42,713 bases of DNA from Cryomorphaceae bacterium (GTDB lineage Bacteria; Bacteroidota; Bacteroidia; Flavobacteriales; Schleiferiaceae), in the NCBI GenBank assembly GCA_017858515.1, contig JAFMBM010000026.1:1-42713 (forward strand). The letters are read 5' to 3'. The notes under the pieces were generated by a model, which was given only the letters and a program-made list of their open reading frames with translations, searched no databases and was not told the DNA's origin. Of the stretch, positions 1 to 8,935 are shown piece after piece. Each line of letters begins with the position of its first letter. Position 1 is the stretch's first letter. A program made the translations under genes and the position numbers.

Positions 1-1772
1 GTAACAGCAAGAGGTCCGAAATCAGGGCTGAAGCCTTGTGCTCCACAATCTTGACGAACGTAGAAGTCGTAGGTAGTACTTCCCATTAGGCCGCTTACCG
101 TACCAAACGTATCTGTTACAGAAAGGATGGTACCTGTACCAGGAGTGAATCCTTGGATACCGTACTCTACATCGAATGCACTGCCAGTAGAAATCCACGA
201 AAGAGTAGCAGCAGCGTTGGTTACTCCAGAAGCCGTAAGTCCAATAGGATCTGGACAAGCGGGAGGAGTACGAACCGTTACTTCATCTATGAAAAAATCA
301 TAAGAACCCGTTTCTACGCCTGAGATGAAGGTTTTAGACTGATGATAGAAGCCCAATTTAACTGTTCCGGAATATCCAGCAAGCGAAACGGTATAATAAG
401 AAGGAGTGTTCGAAACGGCATCTGCATCTGTAAAGGTGCGTAGGATACCTGAACGATTCCAAGTAGTTCCGTTGTCTGTTGAAATTACTACACATAGCGA
501 ATCATCCAATCCCATTGTAGAGGGAGTAGTCGCTGAACTTGTCGTAAGCGCAGCGGCGAAACGCAACTCATAGTTGTTGCTTGTGCCTAGATCAATACTC
601 GGAGTAATCAGCCACTCGGAATATAGCGTAGTAGAACTTCTAGATGCAAAATTGCGCATGGCACCTGTTGTACCATTGTTGGCCATTCCATCTAAGAACC
701 AACCACCTGTAGTAGTACTTGTGAAAGTAGTATTGGCTGAACCAATTGCACCATCGGCCTCTGACCAACCACTAGAGTAAACAGAAGAAGTCCAAGTATC
801 CATATTCTCGCTCCAATCAGGAAGAATAGGAGTTGAAAAGGCAAGTGCGCCACTTTGATTGGAAATTAAAGCAGAACCAACACATTGCTCATATACATAA
901 ACAGTATAGTCTGTATAGGATGAAAGACCAGTTAAGGTAGTTGTAGAACTCGAAACGGTAACAACGGTTCCAGTTCCCAAAGTGAATCCAGACGGACCGT
1001 ATTCAACATTCCAAGAAATAGCTGCAGCATCACCCGGAGTCCATGTGATTTGTGCAGAAGAACTACCTACAGATAATAGTGATAAGTTAGTAGGCTCATT
1101 ACAAGCAGGAGGGTCAGCGATGAAGATATCATCGATTGCCATATCTCCTGTAAAGGAAGTTCCTTTAACACCATGAAAGCGGAAATGAACCGCACCAGTG
1201 TAAGCAGCCAATGAAACAGTGGCTTTACTCCAAGGATCTGTTAAGGAGGTGTGCTGTTGGCCAGTAACTGTAAATACGGTATCATACGAAGTGCCATTGA
1301 ATACGTCTACTATAAGGCTACCCATGGTTGCACCATACATATGATAGAAGAAAGTCAACTCTCTCAAGGAACCTAGGTTATCTAGAGAGATGTCTGGACT
1401 AGTAAGGGTATTTACCCCTCCTGTACTTCCGCTAGACGTCTCTAAATACAGATATTTACCAGTGGTGGTTCCAGTGGTATTATCCGTAGCAGGTCCTGTA
1501 TTAGTTGAGCCCGTTTGGCCATCCTCAATCTGCCAGTAAGGAGTGGCTGATCCTGTAGTCCAGCAGTTAGAGAAGGTGAAACCATTGGTTCCGTTGGCAA
1601 AACCTTCCCAATCTACTAGGTAAGGTGCCAAGGGGGGTTCTTCGGGAGGACATTGTCCATACGCCAAAGAAGTCGCTCCCAACAACGCAATGGCTGTTAG
1701 CAACGACGATTGAAGAGCATTCGTCCACGTTCGCCAAAACGTAGAAGAACCTCCTGAGGTAAATTTTCTCAT
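1..1772 (-). CDS. Secreted MAM-like / fibronectin type III multidomain protein (partial, 3' end outside window)
   Basis: An uninterrupted minus-strand frame of 590 codons starts with ATG at 1772 and runs off the left edge, so the C-terminus is missing. The N-terminus has a long Bacteroidota-type signal peptide: an extended n-region with two Arg/Lys sites, a hydrophobic stretch around LLTAIALLGATSLAYG, and likely cleavage before QCPPEEPP (about residue 44). Then follow a MAM/jelly-roll-like domain (about 52-215, beginning VDWEGF and ending DDIFIADPP), an FN3 domain (about 218-310, ITWTPG…VEYGPSGF), a second jelly-roll-like domain of the choice-of-anchor type (about 315-500, ending FIDEVTVRTPP) and a second FN3 (from about 503). 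This architecture is typical of large adhesin-like T9SS cargo. A C-terminal sorting domain is expected beyond the edge but is not seen. The ligand is unknown. No enzymatic motif is visible. Confidence 0.85.
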   Translation of the reverse strand, partial: MRKFTSGGSSTFWRTWTNALQSSLLTAIALLGATSLAYGQCPPEEPPLAPYLVDWEGFANGTNGFTFSNCWTTGSATPYWQIEDGQTGSTNTGPATDNTTGTTTGKYLYLETSSGSTGGVNTLTSPDISLDNLGSLRELTFFYHMYGATMGSLIVDVFNGTSYDTVFTVTGQQHTSLTDPWSKATVSLAAYTGAVHFRFHGVKGTSFTGDMAIDDIFIADPPACNEPTNLSLLSVGSSSAQITWTPGDAAAISWNVEYGPSGFTLGTGTVVTVSSSTTTLTGLSSYTDYTVYVYEQCVGSALISNQSGALAFSTPILPDWSENMDTWTSSVYSSGWSEADGAIGSANTTFTSTTTGGWFLDGMANNGTTGAMRNFASRSSTTLYSEWLITPSIDLGTSNNYELRFAAALTTSSATTPSTMGLDDSLCVVISTDNGTTWNRSGILRTFTDADAVSNTPSYYTVSLAGYSGTVKLGFYHQSKTFISGVETGSYDFFIDEVTVRTPPACPDPIGLTASGVTNAAATLSWISTGSAFDVEYGIQGFTPGTGTILSVTDTFGTVSGLMGSTTYDFYVRQDCGAQGFSPDFGPLAV

Positions 1773-2040
1773 AGGTCGATAAAGATTTGATGTTAATTAG
1801 AGTTCAAGTTTAACTCTATTTTATCAACAAACAAAACTTTAAAGAGCGACTTTATTGATTCAAGGAGGTGGTTTGTTTATTCTGTGTAAGTTGTTTAATC
1901 GACTATGATAAAAGAGATTTTTATATTTCCTACAACTTATAGGTGTGAAAAGGGATAGATCGACCGAAATCAGACAACTTTTAAAAAAAAGCGTGTGAAA
2001 TATCCTATATGATTAGAAGATTCATTGGTTTGGAATAAAA

Positions 2041-2056
2041 TTGTTGTTAACAACAA
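2041..2056. repeat. Perfect 16-bp palindrome TTGTTGTTAACAACAA
   Basis: The sequence reads the same on both strands with no spacer. It lies about 270 bp upstream of the start of the minus-strand MAM/FN3 gene and is followed on the plus strand by a T-rich run. It could be an operator for a dimeric regulator, or chance in AT-rich DNA. There is no partner site with the same sequence that I noticed elsewhere in the window. Confidence 0.45.
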
Positions 2057-2274
2057 ACTTTTTTTCGTGTTTTTTGGAATGGCACAAGGCGTAATTGAAA
2101 TTTTAACCGAAGAATGAATTTTAACACAAGGAACGGTTTAGACTAGAGTAGCCTTCTTCTTTGTGTTCATTATTGGTTCAAAAAGTCAGTTCAATAAAAG
2201 GCTTAGTGAGTTAGGCTTAGAGAGGAATACTTTCGTTAAGGCTTCACGCAGAAAGTGTTTGCTCCGCAGCAAGA

Positions 2275-2308
2275 ACAAAAAAAACCGCGTGAAATTTCTT
2301 TCACGCGG
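2275..2308 (-). terminator. Rho-independent terminator of the lamin-tail T9SS gene
   Basis: A 10-bp perfect stem CCGCGTGAAA / TTTCACGCGG (2285-2294 and 2299-2308) with a 4-nt loop. Read on the minus strand it is followed directly by eight T. It sits 44 nt after the stop codon of the 2353-6195 gene. A weaker hairpin TAAACC/GGTTTA (2320-2337) lies between. Confidence 0.9.
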
Positions 2309-2352
2309 TGCCAGTAGATTAAACCTTTAGTGGTTTAGCTCTAGAAGAAAAA

Positions 2353-5300
2353 TTAGTTCTTAATAATTCTTTCTGTAGTGTCCATTCCAAAACCTTGGCT
2401 GCCGAGAATATAGACTCCATTAGCCCATTCTGTCATATCTATCTGTAGTAATCCAGTTTCTGGGTTATTTCTAGAATAAACAACACGTCCGGTAGCATCC
2501 ATAATTTCAATGCTTCCTGATGCATTAGAAGCAAATTCAACATATAGAATGTTTGAGGTTGGATTAGGATAGGCTTTCACTCCAGCTACTAGAGCGCTGT
2601 TGTTATTGTCCATCTTATTTCCAGATCCATTGTAGAATCTTCTTTCAATACAAGCCAATTCAGTATTGTAGATAGAGCCATTGTCGTTTACACGGGCGAA
2701 TACTGTGAACTCATAGTTGGCAGAAGGATTTCCTGAACCGGTAAAGTCTACTGTAGCAGATGTGTTGGTAGAAAGGGCAGTGGTTGTCCAAGCCGCGCCC
2801 ACATTTGCTTGACGATATTGCATTCTATATCCGATTAAAGATACACCTGAACCAAGGGTTGCAGGAGTCCAAGATCCAGCAAAAGAAACAGCTGTTGGTT
2901 TAACCACCGCGAAATTACCTGGAACATAAGCAGAAGATAGGCTGCTTACTGTAACGCTGGCAGAATCTGTGCAACCAGATTCGTCTGTAGCAACAACGGT
3001 ATACGTTTGTCCTTGTTGTCCGTAGATAAAGCGAGTGGTTTCACCCGTGTTCCACAAGAACGTTTTGCTCTTGAATCCACCGTTGGCAATTCCTTTTAAT
3101 AAAGCAGAATCACCTGCACAAAAAGGAGCAACCAATTCAATTGCACTCACAGTCATTGGCTTACAATCGGCAGCAAAAGTGCTAATGCAGCTATACGCCC
3201 ATGTGCCTGCGTTGCGCACACCTATTCTCAATTCATTGTCAACACCAAATGCTTCTGCCAAGAAATTTTGACTCGTAAGGCTTGCGTTATTCCAAGATTT
3301 AGGTGATTTCCATGTTGTGTCGCCTGCCGCTCTTATTTGCAATAAATATAGATCTCCGGCAGGAGCAGTGAATTGAACATTATACGAACGCGGTGCGGCT
3401 ACTTTGGAGATGGCTCCAATTGTAACACCACTTAAAACACATGCTGGCAAAGCAATGATGTCGGCGGTAGATCGAGGTAAAACTTGATACCCTGCATCAA
3501 AAGGAGAGCTATTGTCGAACTGTGAAACGATTCCAACTAAAGTAAATGGAGAAGCCGGAACGGGAGTTCCGTACAAATTAATATCGGCATCTACTCTTAA
3601 AACAAAAGTATCTCCCGCAGCAGTGAATACATTCACGTTGAAGCCAGATCCAGTATTAGTCCATTGGTTCGTATCAATGATACTCACATTCGCAATACTT
3701 ATTAGAGCCGACTCCAATAGCTCAGAAGGTGCGGCAGCAGGAAGAGCAACAACAGGATTTCCAGAAGATAGTACGGTAATAGAATCGGCTACTATTTCCA
3801 ACAATCCATTGAATTGGTCGATGGTTCCCACTACACGAATAGCATCGCCCACATTGGCCGCAAAGGTGCCAATATCGCTGAAAGAGAATACGTTTATAGA
3901 ACCTGTAGCATCAGACATATAGAAGCTATAGCCCGCATTTCCATCATAGTCAGGAGAAGTTACCACACCTATGATACTGCAATACACTCCATCAGAATCT
4001 GAAACGCCGCTTGCATCGATACCATTGATATCAGAGATAGTGTAGTTAGGGATAGTAATAATAACGGGAGCTTGATCTGAAGGTGATCCTACATCGCCAC
4101 CGGTAGAAAGATAGGCTCCATTCACTCCAACGGCTGATTGAGCCGTTACCACGCTGTTTGAAACTTCCATACTAAATCCGCTTGTTGCAGCACCAAAGGC
4201 AACAGAATCCAGTAGGTTGGATGAATCATCCCAGATGTAAATTACATCGCCAGCAGCATTTAAATCAGAAAATCCTTGACCAAAAGCATCATTTGGAATA
4301 ACAGGAATTAAATTGGCTGTTTGCATCCAAGAGTTTGTCCAATCTATACCGTTGGCAGTTGTTACATCCGCAACGATTGCAATAGCACCGGGTTGAAGGG
4401 TTAGGTTACCAAAAGTATGTGAACCCGCTACCTTAGATCCATTGTCCCAAGAAAAACCAGTTAGGTTAACAGGCAGTGCACTGTTGTTTTTGATTTCAAA
4501 CCAATCGCCGTTTATGCTGGAAACTGGAGAAGTAGAAGAAGACATCACTTCTGTGATGGCAAGATCAATAGTAGCTACAACGCCATAGGTTGCTGTAGGG
4601 AAAGGAATAACAGCCGTTGCATTGGTAAGTTGATTGTCGAGGGCGTTAATTCCTGAGAAGGTCCATTCAGCACAATCAAAAGAGGTAGTTGGATTGCTGT
4701 TGTTGTTTCTGTAAGCCCATCCATCTAAATGGTCCCAGCAAGTACCTGTTCCGTCTACACCAAAATCGCCGAGAAAGTCTACCGCAGTAGCACCTCTGAA
4801 AAGAGCGACGTGATCATCTCCATTTATAAATAAGCCGTTTGGAAAAGTGGTGTTTACAACATCGGCATCAAAACCCATGAAAAGATTAAATGCAGCGGAG
4901 TCTGTACTGATATAATAGAAATCACCCGCATTTAAGCTAATAGGATCGAAGTTGGTTACTAAATTATAAGTAGTAGACCCATTGCCTGCATATTGAACGC
5001 TGTATTGACTCATGTCAGTAACATTGTTCATCGCGTAAATCTCAAGAACTTTTGGATTACCACCGGGAAGCGGGCCATCCATAATTCCAGTGATGATTAA
5101 GTCAGAGTTCGCAGGGGGTGAATTGGTAGTAACGTTTGAATTGGATTCGCTTGAGAAAATATCAGAACCAGTTTCTACAGTGTAACTATAGGCAGCCACA
5201 TAATAAGTTGTGCCGGCTGTAAGACCATCGATGTCTATGTTTCCATCTGCGTTAGCCGCTCCATTATAAATGCAGTAAGCGTTGTTGGTACCATCTACGC

Positions 5301-6195
5301 TTGCAGAAGTTCCTCCCATAAAAGTAAAGTTGGGAGAATACATACTAGCTTCAGCTGTATTGTTTGACCAGAAATTAGAGAAAGGATGTTCCGAAATAAA
5401 AACGATCACGCCATCCCAGTCAGTTCCGTTTGTTCCAGCAGGCTTTATCCATGAAACATTGATTTCGTCTTCACCAAGAGCAGAAGTTGCCAAGGAGGTA
5501 ACGGGAGAAAGCACAGGGCCTCCACCGCCTCCAATGATGAAAGGGCTCGCGTCTAATGCGCCAATTACGGTTCCGTCATTGTCGCTAGTCCAGTTGGATA
5601 AATCTGCAATGGCGGCTTGATGCGCTGCCATTGAATTGCTTGTTCTCGGTCCAGTGTACTGGGCATTGTCTATTTCTGGAAAAGCAATGTTAGCTGATGC
5701 CAAAGAGCTTGGAAGAGCAGAGTTGTTAGAGGAAGAACGATCTGCTGCCCAGTCGTTTCCATCGAAGTTGATTCCAAACACTAAGCTTGGAGTAGCTAGA
5801 GAACCTTGGTAAGCAAAAATCTGATCTCCGCTAGACGAAAGACCGTCTAATTGACTTGATGTAGTTCCCAAATTAGCCGAACTTGCGCCATTTGGACAAG
5901 TAACCACTATGGTTGTACCAGCCAGTATAGTAGAACCGGTGCTATTGGTCCAGCTCATGTCATTTTCAGTAGTCACAAAACCACCAGCAGCTAGCCAGCC
6001 GTTGTCTGTGAATCGAATTTCAGTCCCATTGGTTAAATCTACCCAAGTAACAAATGAAAATCCGTCGTCAGAATCAGATCGGAATCCCGTAATGCTAATG
6101 TCTCCAGGATTTAGAGCGGTTTGGGCTTGAAGACCTATCGCGAGAAAACTCACTAATGGGAATAGCCATGGTTTCAGTAAAGATTTCTTGAACAT
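2353..6195 (-). CDS. T9SS-secreted lamin-tail / OB-fold surface protein
   Basis: The chosen start, ATG at 6195, gives 1280 residues and a clean signal peptide (MFKKSLLKPW…FLAIGLQAQ). The same frame stays open 34 codons upstream, but that extension looks like leader sequence. Order of parts: an N-terminal beta domain (about 20-215, ISITGFRSDSDDGFSFV), an FN3 domain (about 225-355), two lamin-tail-like domains (about 365-480 from LIITGIMDG, and about 543-690 from LAITEVMSSS…DWFEIKN), an OB-fold-like region (about 715-900, YTISDINGIDASGV…VVGTIDQFNGLLEI), a module shared with two neighbours (about 921-1195) and a type A T9SS sorting domain (last ~80 residues, YPNPTSN…NGVYIL…IIKN). Lamin-tail plus OB-fold order recalls extracellular nucleases such as ExeM/NucH, but I see no exonuclease-endonuclease-phosphatase catalytic domain. 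It is probably a cell-surface binding protein. Monocistronic with its own terminator. Confidence 0.85.
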   Translation of the reverse strand: MFKKSLLKPWLFPLVSFLAIGLQAQTALNPGDISITGFRSDSDDGFSFVTWVDLTNGTEIRFTDNGWLAAGGFVTTENDMSWTNSTGSTILAGTTIVVTCPNGASSANLGTTSSQLDGLSSSGDQIFAYQGSLATPSLVFGINFDGNDWAADRSSSNNSALPSSLASANIAFPEIDNAQYTGPRTSNSMAAHQAAIADLSNWTSDNDGTVIGALDASPFIIGGGGGPVLSPVTSLATSALGEDEINVSWIKPAGTNGTDWDGVIVFISEHPFSNFWSNNTAEASMYSPNFTFMGGTSASVDGTNNAYCIYNGAANADGNIDIDGLTAGTTYYVAAYSYTVETGSDIFSSESNSNVTTNSPPANSDLIITGIMDGPLPGGNPKVLEIYAMNNVTDMSQYSVQYAGNGSTTYNLVTNFDPISLNAGDFYYISTDSAAFNLFMGFDADVVNTTFPNGLFINGDDHVALFRGATAVDFLGDFGVDGTGTCWDHLDGWAYRNNNSNPTTSFDCAEWTFSGINALDNQLTNATAVIPFPTATYGVVATIDLAITEVMSSSTSPVSSINGDWFEIKNNSALPVNLTGFSWDNGSKVAGSHTFGNLTLQPGAIAIVADVTTANGIDWTNSWMQTANLIPVIPNDAFGQGFSDLNAAGDVIYIWDDSSNLLDSVAFGAATSGFSMEVSNSVVTAQSAVGVNGAYLSTGGDVGSPSDQAPVIITIPNYTISDINGIDASGVSDSDGVYCSIIGVVTSPDYDGNAGYSFYMSDATGSINVFSFSDIGTFAANVGDAIRVVGTIDQFNGLLEIVADSITVLSSGNPVVALPAAAPSELLESALISIANVSIIDTNQWTNTGSGFNVNVFTAAGDTFVLRVDADINLYGTPVPASPFTLVGIVSQFDNSSPFDAGYQVLPRSTADIIALPACVLSGVTIGAISKVAAPRSYNVQFTAPAGDLYLLQIRAAGDTTWKSPKSWNNASLTSQNFLAEAFGVDNELRIGVRNAGTWAYSCISTFAADCKPMTVSAIELVAPFCAGDSALLKGIANGGFKSKTFLWNTGETTRFIYGQQGQTYTVVATDESGCTDSASVTVSSLSSAYVPGNFAVVKPTAVSFAGSWTPATLGSGVSLIGYRMQYRQANVGAAWTTTALSTNTSATVDFTGSGNPSANYEFTVFARVNDNGSIYNTELACIERRFYNGSGNKMDNNNSALVAGVKAYPNPTSNILYVEFASNASGSIEIMDATGRVVYSRNNPETGLLQIDMTEWANGVYILGSQGFGMDTTERIIKN
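2612..3420 (-). repeat. Shared C-terminal module, copy A
   Basis: Encodes about 270 residues (from near SKVAAPRSYNVQF to RFYNGSGNKMD) that recur in the genes at 6346-8796 and 9809-12244. It contains a Trp-rich beta segment (TTWKSPKSW), a CxPM…Cys-containing Ig/PKD-like domain (ELVAPFCAGDSA…FLWNTGETTRFIYG) and an FN3-like domain (SLIGYRMQYRQ…YEFTVFARVND). In a 55-residue stretch starting at CKPM, copy A matches copy C at 51 positions and copy B at 48. Confidence 0.9.
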
Positions 6196-6249
6196 AGTTT
6201 TGATTTTGTTTAGAAGGCTCAAATTTCTTATATTATGTTGAAACATAGG

Positions 6250-6268
6250 TTGCTTAATTGTTAAGCAA
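6250..6268. repeat. Inverted repeat TTGCTTAA-ttg-TTAAGCAA
   Basis: An 8-bp perfect inverted repeat with a 3-nt spacer, 55 bp upstream of the 6195 start codon on the minus strand. It shares AATTGTTAAGC with the element at 12338-12356 upstream of another T9SS gene. It could be an operator or a leader hairpin; function unknown. Confidence 0.5.
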
Positions 6269-6295
6269 ACTAAATATTTATCATAGGTTACCAAC

Positions 6296-6320
6296 AAAAA
6301 AGACCCGAATTAATCGGGCC
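6296..6320 (-). terminator. Rho-independent terminator of beta-helix gene 1
   Basis: On the minus strand GGCCCGA-TTAAT-TCGGGTC forms a 7-bp stem (one G-U pair) followed by a run of T. It starts 26 nt after the stop codon of the 6346-8796 gene and lies just upstream of the 2353-6195 gene, so it separates the two transcription units. Confidence 0.85.
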
Positions 6321-6345
6321 TTCTTTCTTTTATACTTAATGCACC

Positions 6346-8796
6346 TCATTGCTTCAAGATGCGCTCTTGTACTTTTTGTCCATTTACGGTTACTTCAAGA
6401 ATGTAAGTACCCGTACTTAGTTCCCCGAGGTTTATCTGCTCTCTGGAGCTATTGTTTACCTCTTTTTCCATGATTACTCTTCCTGTCAGATCCATCAACT
6501 GAAGGCTGGCATTTTGTTCTGTCTCCCACTGAATACTAATCCAATCTTGGGTTGGATTTGGATAGATCGTCAAACGACCTTCACTTAACAAGGAGTTGGA
6601 AGGTTGATCTGTTTTATTTCCAGAACCATTATAAAACCTTCGAGCCGTGCATGCATACTCTGTGTTGTAAATACTTCCATTGTCATTTACCCTTGCAAAA
6701 GCAGTAAACTCATAGTTGGCCGTTGGATTTCCGCTACCAGTAAAATCTACCGTAGCTGTAGTGTTACTGGAAAGGGGAGTGGTAGTCCAAGATGCTCCAA
6801 CCCCTACTTGTCTGTAGGCCATTCTATATCCGATCAAACTCACTCCCGTACCAAAAGTAGGGGCAGTCCAAGATCCAGTGAACGTAACAGCATTGGGCTT
6901 TACAACACTGAAGGAACGTGGTGAGTAGGCAGTATTAACCAGTCCAACGGTTACACTTGCCGAATCAACACATCCTGCCTCATCGGTAATCCTTACTGTA
7001 TAGGTCTGCCCTTGTTGTCCGTAGATAAAACGTGTAGTTGCTCCCGTATTCCAAAGGAATGTTTTTGAACGGTAGCCTCCATTTGCAATGGCTTTCAAAA
7101 GTGCAGAGTCGCCTTCACAAAAAGCATCTACCAATTCAATAGCAGAAACGGTCATAGGTTTACAAGGAGCCGTAAACTGAGTTTCACAGCTGTAGGCCCA
7201 AACCCCGGCATTTCTCGCGCCTATTCGCACTTCATTTACACCACCTGGTAAGTCAGCTGTAAAATTTTGAGAGGTTAAAGATGTGTTTGTCCATGATTTA
7301 GGCGTTTTCCAAGTGGTACTTCCCGCCACTCGTGTTTGCAAAACAAAGAGATCTCCTCCGGAGGTACTGAAGCTTACATTAAACGATTTTGGTGAAGAAA
7401 CCAAGCTCACAGAGTTGATGACAGGTCCGTTGTAATTGTTGGTCGGATTTTGAGGGTCCCATTCGCCCCAACCTGAAGTCCAATCGGTAGAACCCATGGC
7501 TCCTCTATAATTTACATTGGCGAAATTAGAAGCTCCTGTGAAAGAGTAAGTGGCGCCAGATAGAGCAGGACTAGTGGACTGAGGTACTAAATTAGGGTTG
7601 CTAATTTGATTGTAGTCGGAAGAAAGCAGTACCGATGCAGTCGAGGGGTATCTCGTATTTGAGTTGGAAGGGGCATCATACAATGCGGCTATATCTGAAG
7701 CAGTATGAGAGCCTGATGCTTTGAAGTCGTTGGTCATTCCAGCGAGTATGTTTCCGGTCATTTGCATATTGCCTGCATTCCAACCTGCATATGAATCGTC
7801 GCCATCTATGAAAATACCATTCACGTGATCCACGAAAATTGAATTGTGAATGCTGGTCCAAGAGCCGCGTCGGATTCTGGCAACCGATTGATGCTGGGCA
7901 TCTGGAGTTCCTGTGGCTTTAGGGCCAATAACGGTAAAATGACTAAAGATAGGAGCCGTTCTTGGAGTTAAATTGGGATCAATACTGGCGTTTTCGGTTT
8001 CCCAACCTTCCGATTTGGAGATATCTGCAGTACTCGCTTCTTGGTAAATGATGCCGAATTGAACATTTCCATTGTAACCGTAGTCGCAATCGAAGTTATC
8101 GTCTTTGGATGCCAAGGCAACCACATAAGAAAGGTCTACTGAACCCCCGATAATTTCAAAAGCATCGTCATTGGCATAGCTTACAAAAATGTGGTCGATG
8201 GTTGTTCCAGATCCAACTCCTGCCAGTGTGAGCGCGTTGGCCTCGCTATTGATTCCTAGGTCGGCACCAGAATATTCTAATCGCACATATTGTAAAGTAC
8301 CCGAGTTGTCATTGGAAGAGGCACCTCCAAACATTCGGTCGTTTACATCGCCGCTCAATCCACCTTCCATAACCTCCTCGAAGTAGGTTCCTTGATCGAT
8401 TCCGCGATTTAAAATGGCTTCTCCGAAAATGTATAATCCTCCCCAATCTCCAGCGGCTTTAGATCCAGATGGATTGGCAGAAGTAAAAACAATCGGTTCG
8501 CACTCAGTTCCTATTGCCTGTATTGCAGCATCGCGAGTTATTATTAGGGAGCCTTTAGTGTTATAACCAGATGAATGAATGTACCCACGTAAGGTAGTAC
8601 CCGCTTGTATGCTGAGCGTGGCGTTGTTCTTTACATAAACAAATCCATCGAGATCATAAATAGTATCTTTTACAAGCGTTCGATCGGATAGAATATTTCC
8701 GCTTAATACTTTAACGGGTTGCTGTGCATTTAATGCTTCGGTTGCTCCCAATAAGCTCATTACTACCAAGAAGAAGGAGGTAGATAATTGCTTCAT
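6346..8796 (-). CDS. T9SS-secreted right-handed beta-helix protein (paralogue 1)
   Basis: Start at ATG 8796 (816 residues) gives a normal signal peptide (MKQLSTSFFLVVMSLLGATEALNA, cleavage before QQPVK); an in-frame ATG six codons upstream is possible but less fitting. Residues about 25-450 form a predicted right-handed parallel beta-helix region with the recurring family phrases YDLDGFVYVKNNATL, GTECEPIVFTS, GDWGGLYIFG and GVGSGTTIDHIFVSYANDDAFE. Residues about 455-730 are the module shared with two neighbours and the last ~80 are a type A T9SS sorting domain (IYPNPTQDW…GTYILEV…ILKQ). It is a close paralogue of the 9809-12244 gene over its whole length except the sorting domain. The Asp-rich DDAFE/DDNFD strings could bind metal ions, but that is a guess. 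It is probably attached to the cell surface through T9SS; substrate or ligand unknown. Confidence 0.85.
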   Translation of the reverse strand: MKQLSTSFFLVVMSLLGATEALNAQQPVKVLSGNILSDRTLVKDTIYDLDGFVYVKNNATLSIQAGTTLRGYIHSSGYNTKGSLIITRDAAIQAIGTECEPIVFTSANPSGSKAAGDWGGLYIFGEAILNRGIDQGTYFEEVMEGGLSGDVNDRMFGGASSNDNSGTLQYVRLEYSGADLGINSEANALTLAGVGSGTTIDHIFVSYANDDAFEIIGGSVDLSYVVALASKDDNFDCDYGYNGNVQFGIIYQEASTADISKSEGWETENASIDPNLTPRTAPIFSHFTVIGPKATGTPDAQHQSVARIRRGSWTSIHNSIFVDHVNGIFIDGDDSYAGWNAGNMQMTGNILAGMTNDFKASGSHTASDIAALYDAPSNSNTRYPSTASVLLSSDYNQISNPNLVPQSTSPALSGATYSFTGASNFANVNYRGAMGSTDWTSGWGEWDPQNPTNNYNGPVINSVSLVSSPKSFNVSFSTSGGDLFVLQTRVAGSTTWKTPKSWTNTSLTSQNFTADLPGGVNEVRIGARNAGVWAYSCETQFTAPCKPMTVSAIELVDAFCEGDSALLKAIANGGYRSKTFLWNTGATTRFIYGQQGQTYTVRITDEAGCVDSASVTVGLVNTAYSPRSFSVVKPNAVTFTGSWTAPTFGTGVSLIGYRMAYRQVGVGASWTTTPLSSNTTATVDFTGSGNPTANYEFTAFARVNDNGSIYNTEYACTARRFYNGSGNKTDQPSNSLLSEGRLTIYPNPTQDWISIQWETEQNASLQLMDLTGRVIMEKEVNNSSREQINLGELSTGTYILEVTVNGQKVQERILKQ
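6601..7432 (-). repeat. Shared C-terminal module, copy B
   Basis: Copy of the module described at 2612-3420, here encoding from about NSVSLVSSPKSF to RFYNGSGNKTD. It is the most diverged of the three in the Cys-containing part (48/55 against copy A in the CKPM stretch), with GGVNEV in place of the FGVDN seen in A and C. Confidence 0.9.
7440..8740 (-). repeat. Beta-helix domain duplication, copy 1
   Basis: This segment and 10885-12190 encode the same ~430-residue beta-helix domain, colinear and nearly gap-free (for example KNNATL, GTECEPIVFTS, HQSVARIRRG, SIHNS, FVDHVNG, WGEWDPQN in both). It indicates a gene duplication that embraced or later trapped the small lipoprotein gene between the copies. 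Confidence 0.9.
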
Positions 8797-8903
8797 AAAC
8801 TTCAATTCACGCATAATGAGTGCTTTTATTATCTGTTTAGGATTTTCAACTGTTGGAGCCAGTTTAAAAATCAGAACCCAATATTTTCTATTTGCGAAAA
8901 TTC

Positions 8904-8935
8904 CAAAAGTATTCGATTCGCAATTTGCGGTACAA
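8904..8935 (-). promoter_or_regulatory. Predicted promoter of beta-helix gene 1
   Basis: On the minus strand TACTTTTG (8904-8911) matches the Bacteroidota -7 consensus TAnnTTTG, and a TTG lies 21 bp upstream (8933-8935) as the -33 element. The start site would be near 8898, about 100 nt before the ATG at 8796. The -7 box lies within the spacer of a 7-bp inverted repeat (TTGCGAA…TTCGCAA), a possible operator. Pattern match only. Confidence 0.45.

Larger units (their letters stand above)
1773..2352. other. Intergenic region, 580 bp, no gene seen
   Basis: No convincing coding frame. It carries the leader and presumably the promoter of the minus-strand gene starting at 1772 and the terminator of the next gene. 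I could not find a clean TAnnTTTG box on the minus strand here. Visible structures are a small inverted repeat in the leader (AGAGTT…AACTCT, 1799-1817), a perfect 16-bp palindrome (2041-2056), a short hairpin (TTGCT…AGCAA, 2259-2272) and the terminator at 2285-2308. Confidence 0.7.

Noticed and set aside
22..258. Open frame on the minus strand with many Tyr, Arg and Cys
   Set aside because: It is an out-of-frame shadow of the MAM/FN3 gene that covers 1-1772 in another minus-strand frame. Its composition is unlike a real protein.
3512..3922. 136-codon plus-strand open frame
   Set aside because: It lies entirely inside the lamin-tail gene on the opposite strand. It has no recognisable domain and owes its length to the Ser/Thr/Val-rich codons of that gene.
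5282..5620. 112-codon plus-strand open frame
   Set aside because: It is antisense to the lamin-tail gene, with no motif, no plausible start context and low-complexity composition.
6196..6297. 34-codon N-terminal extension of the lamin-tail gene
   Set aside because: It precedes a perfect signal peptide at ATG 6195 and contains the inverted repeat and the AT-rich leader, so it is untranslated.
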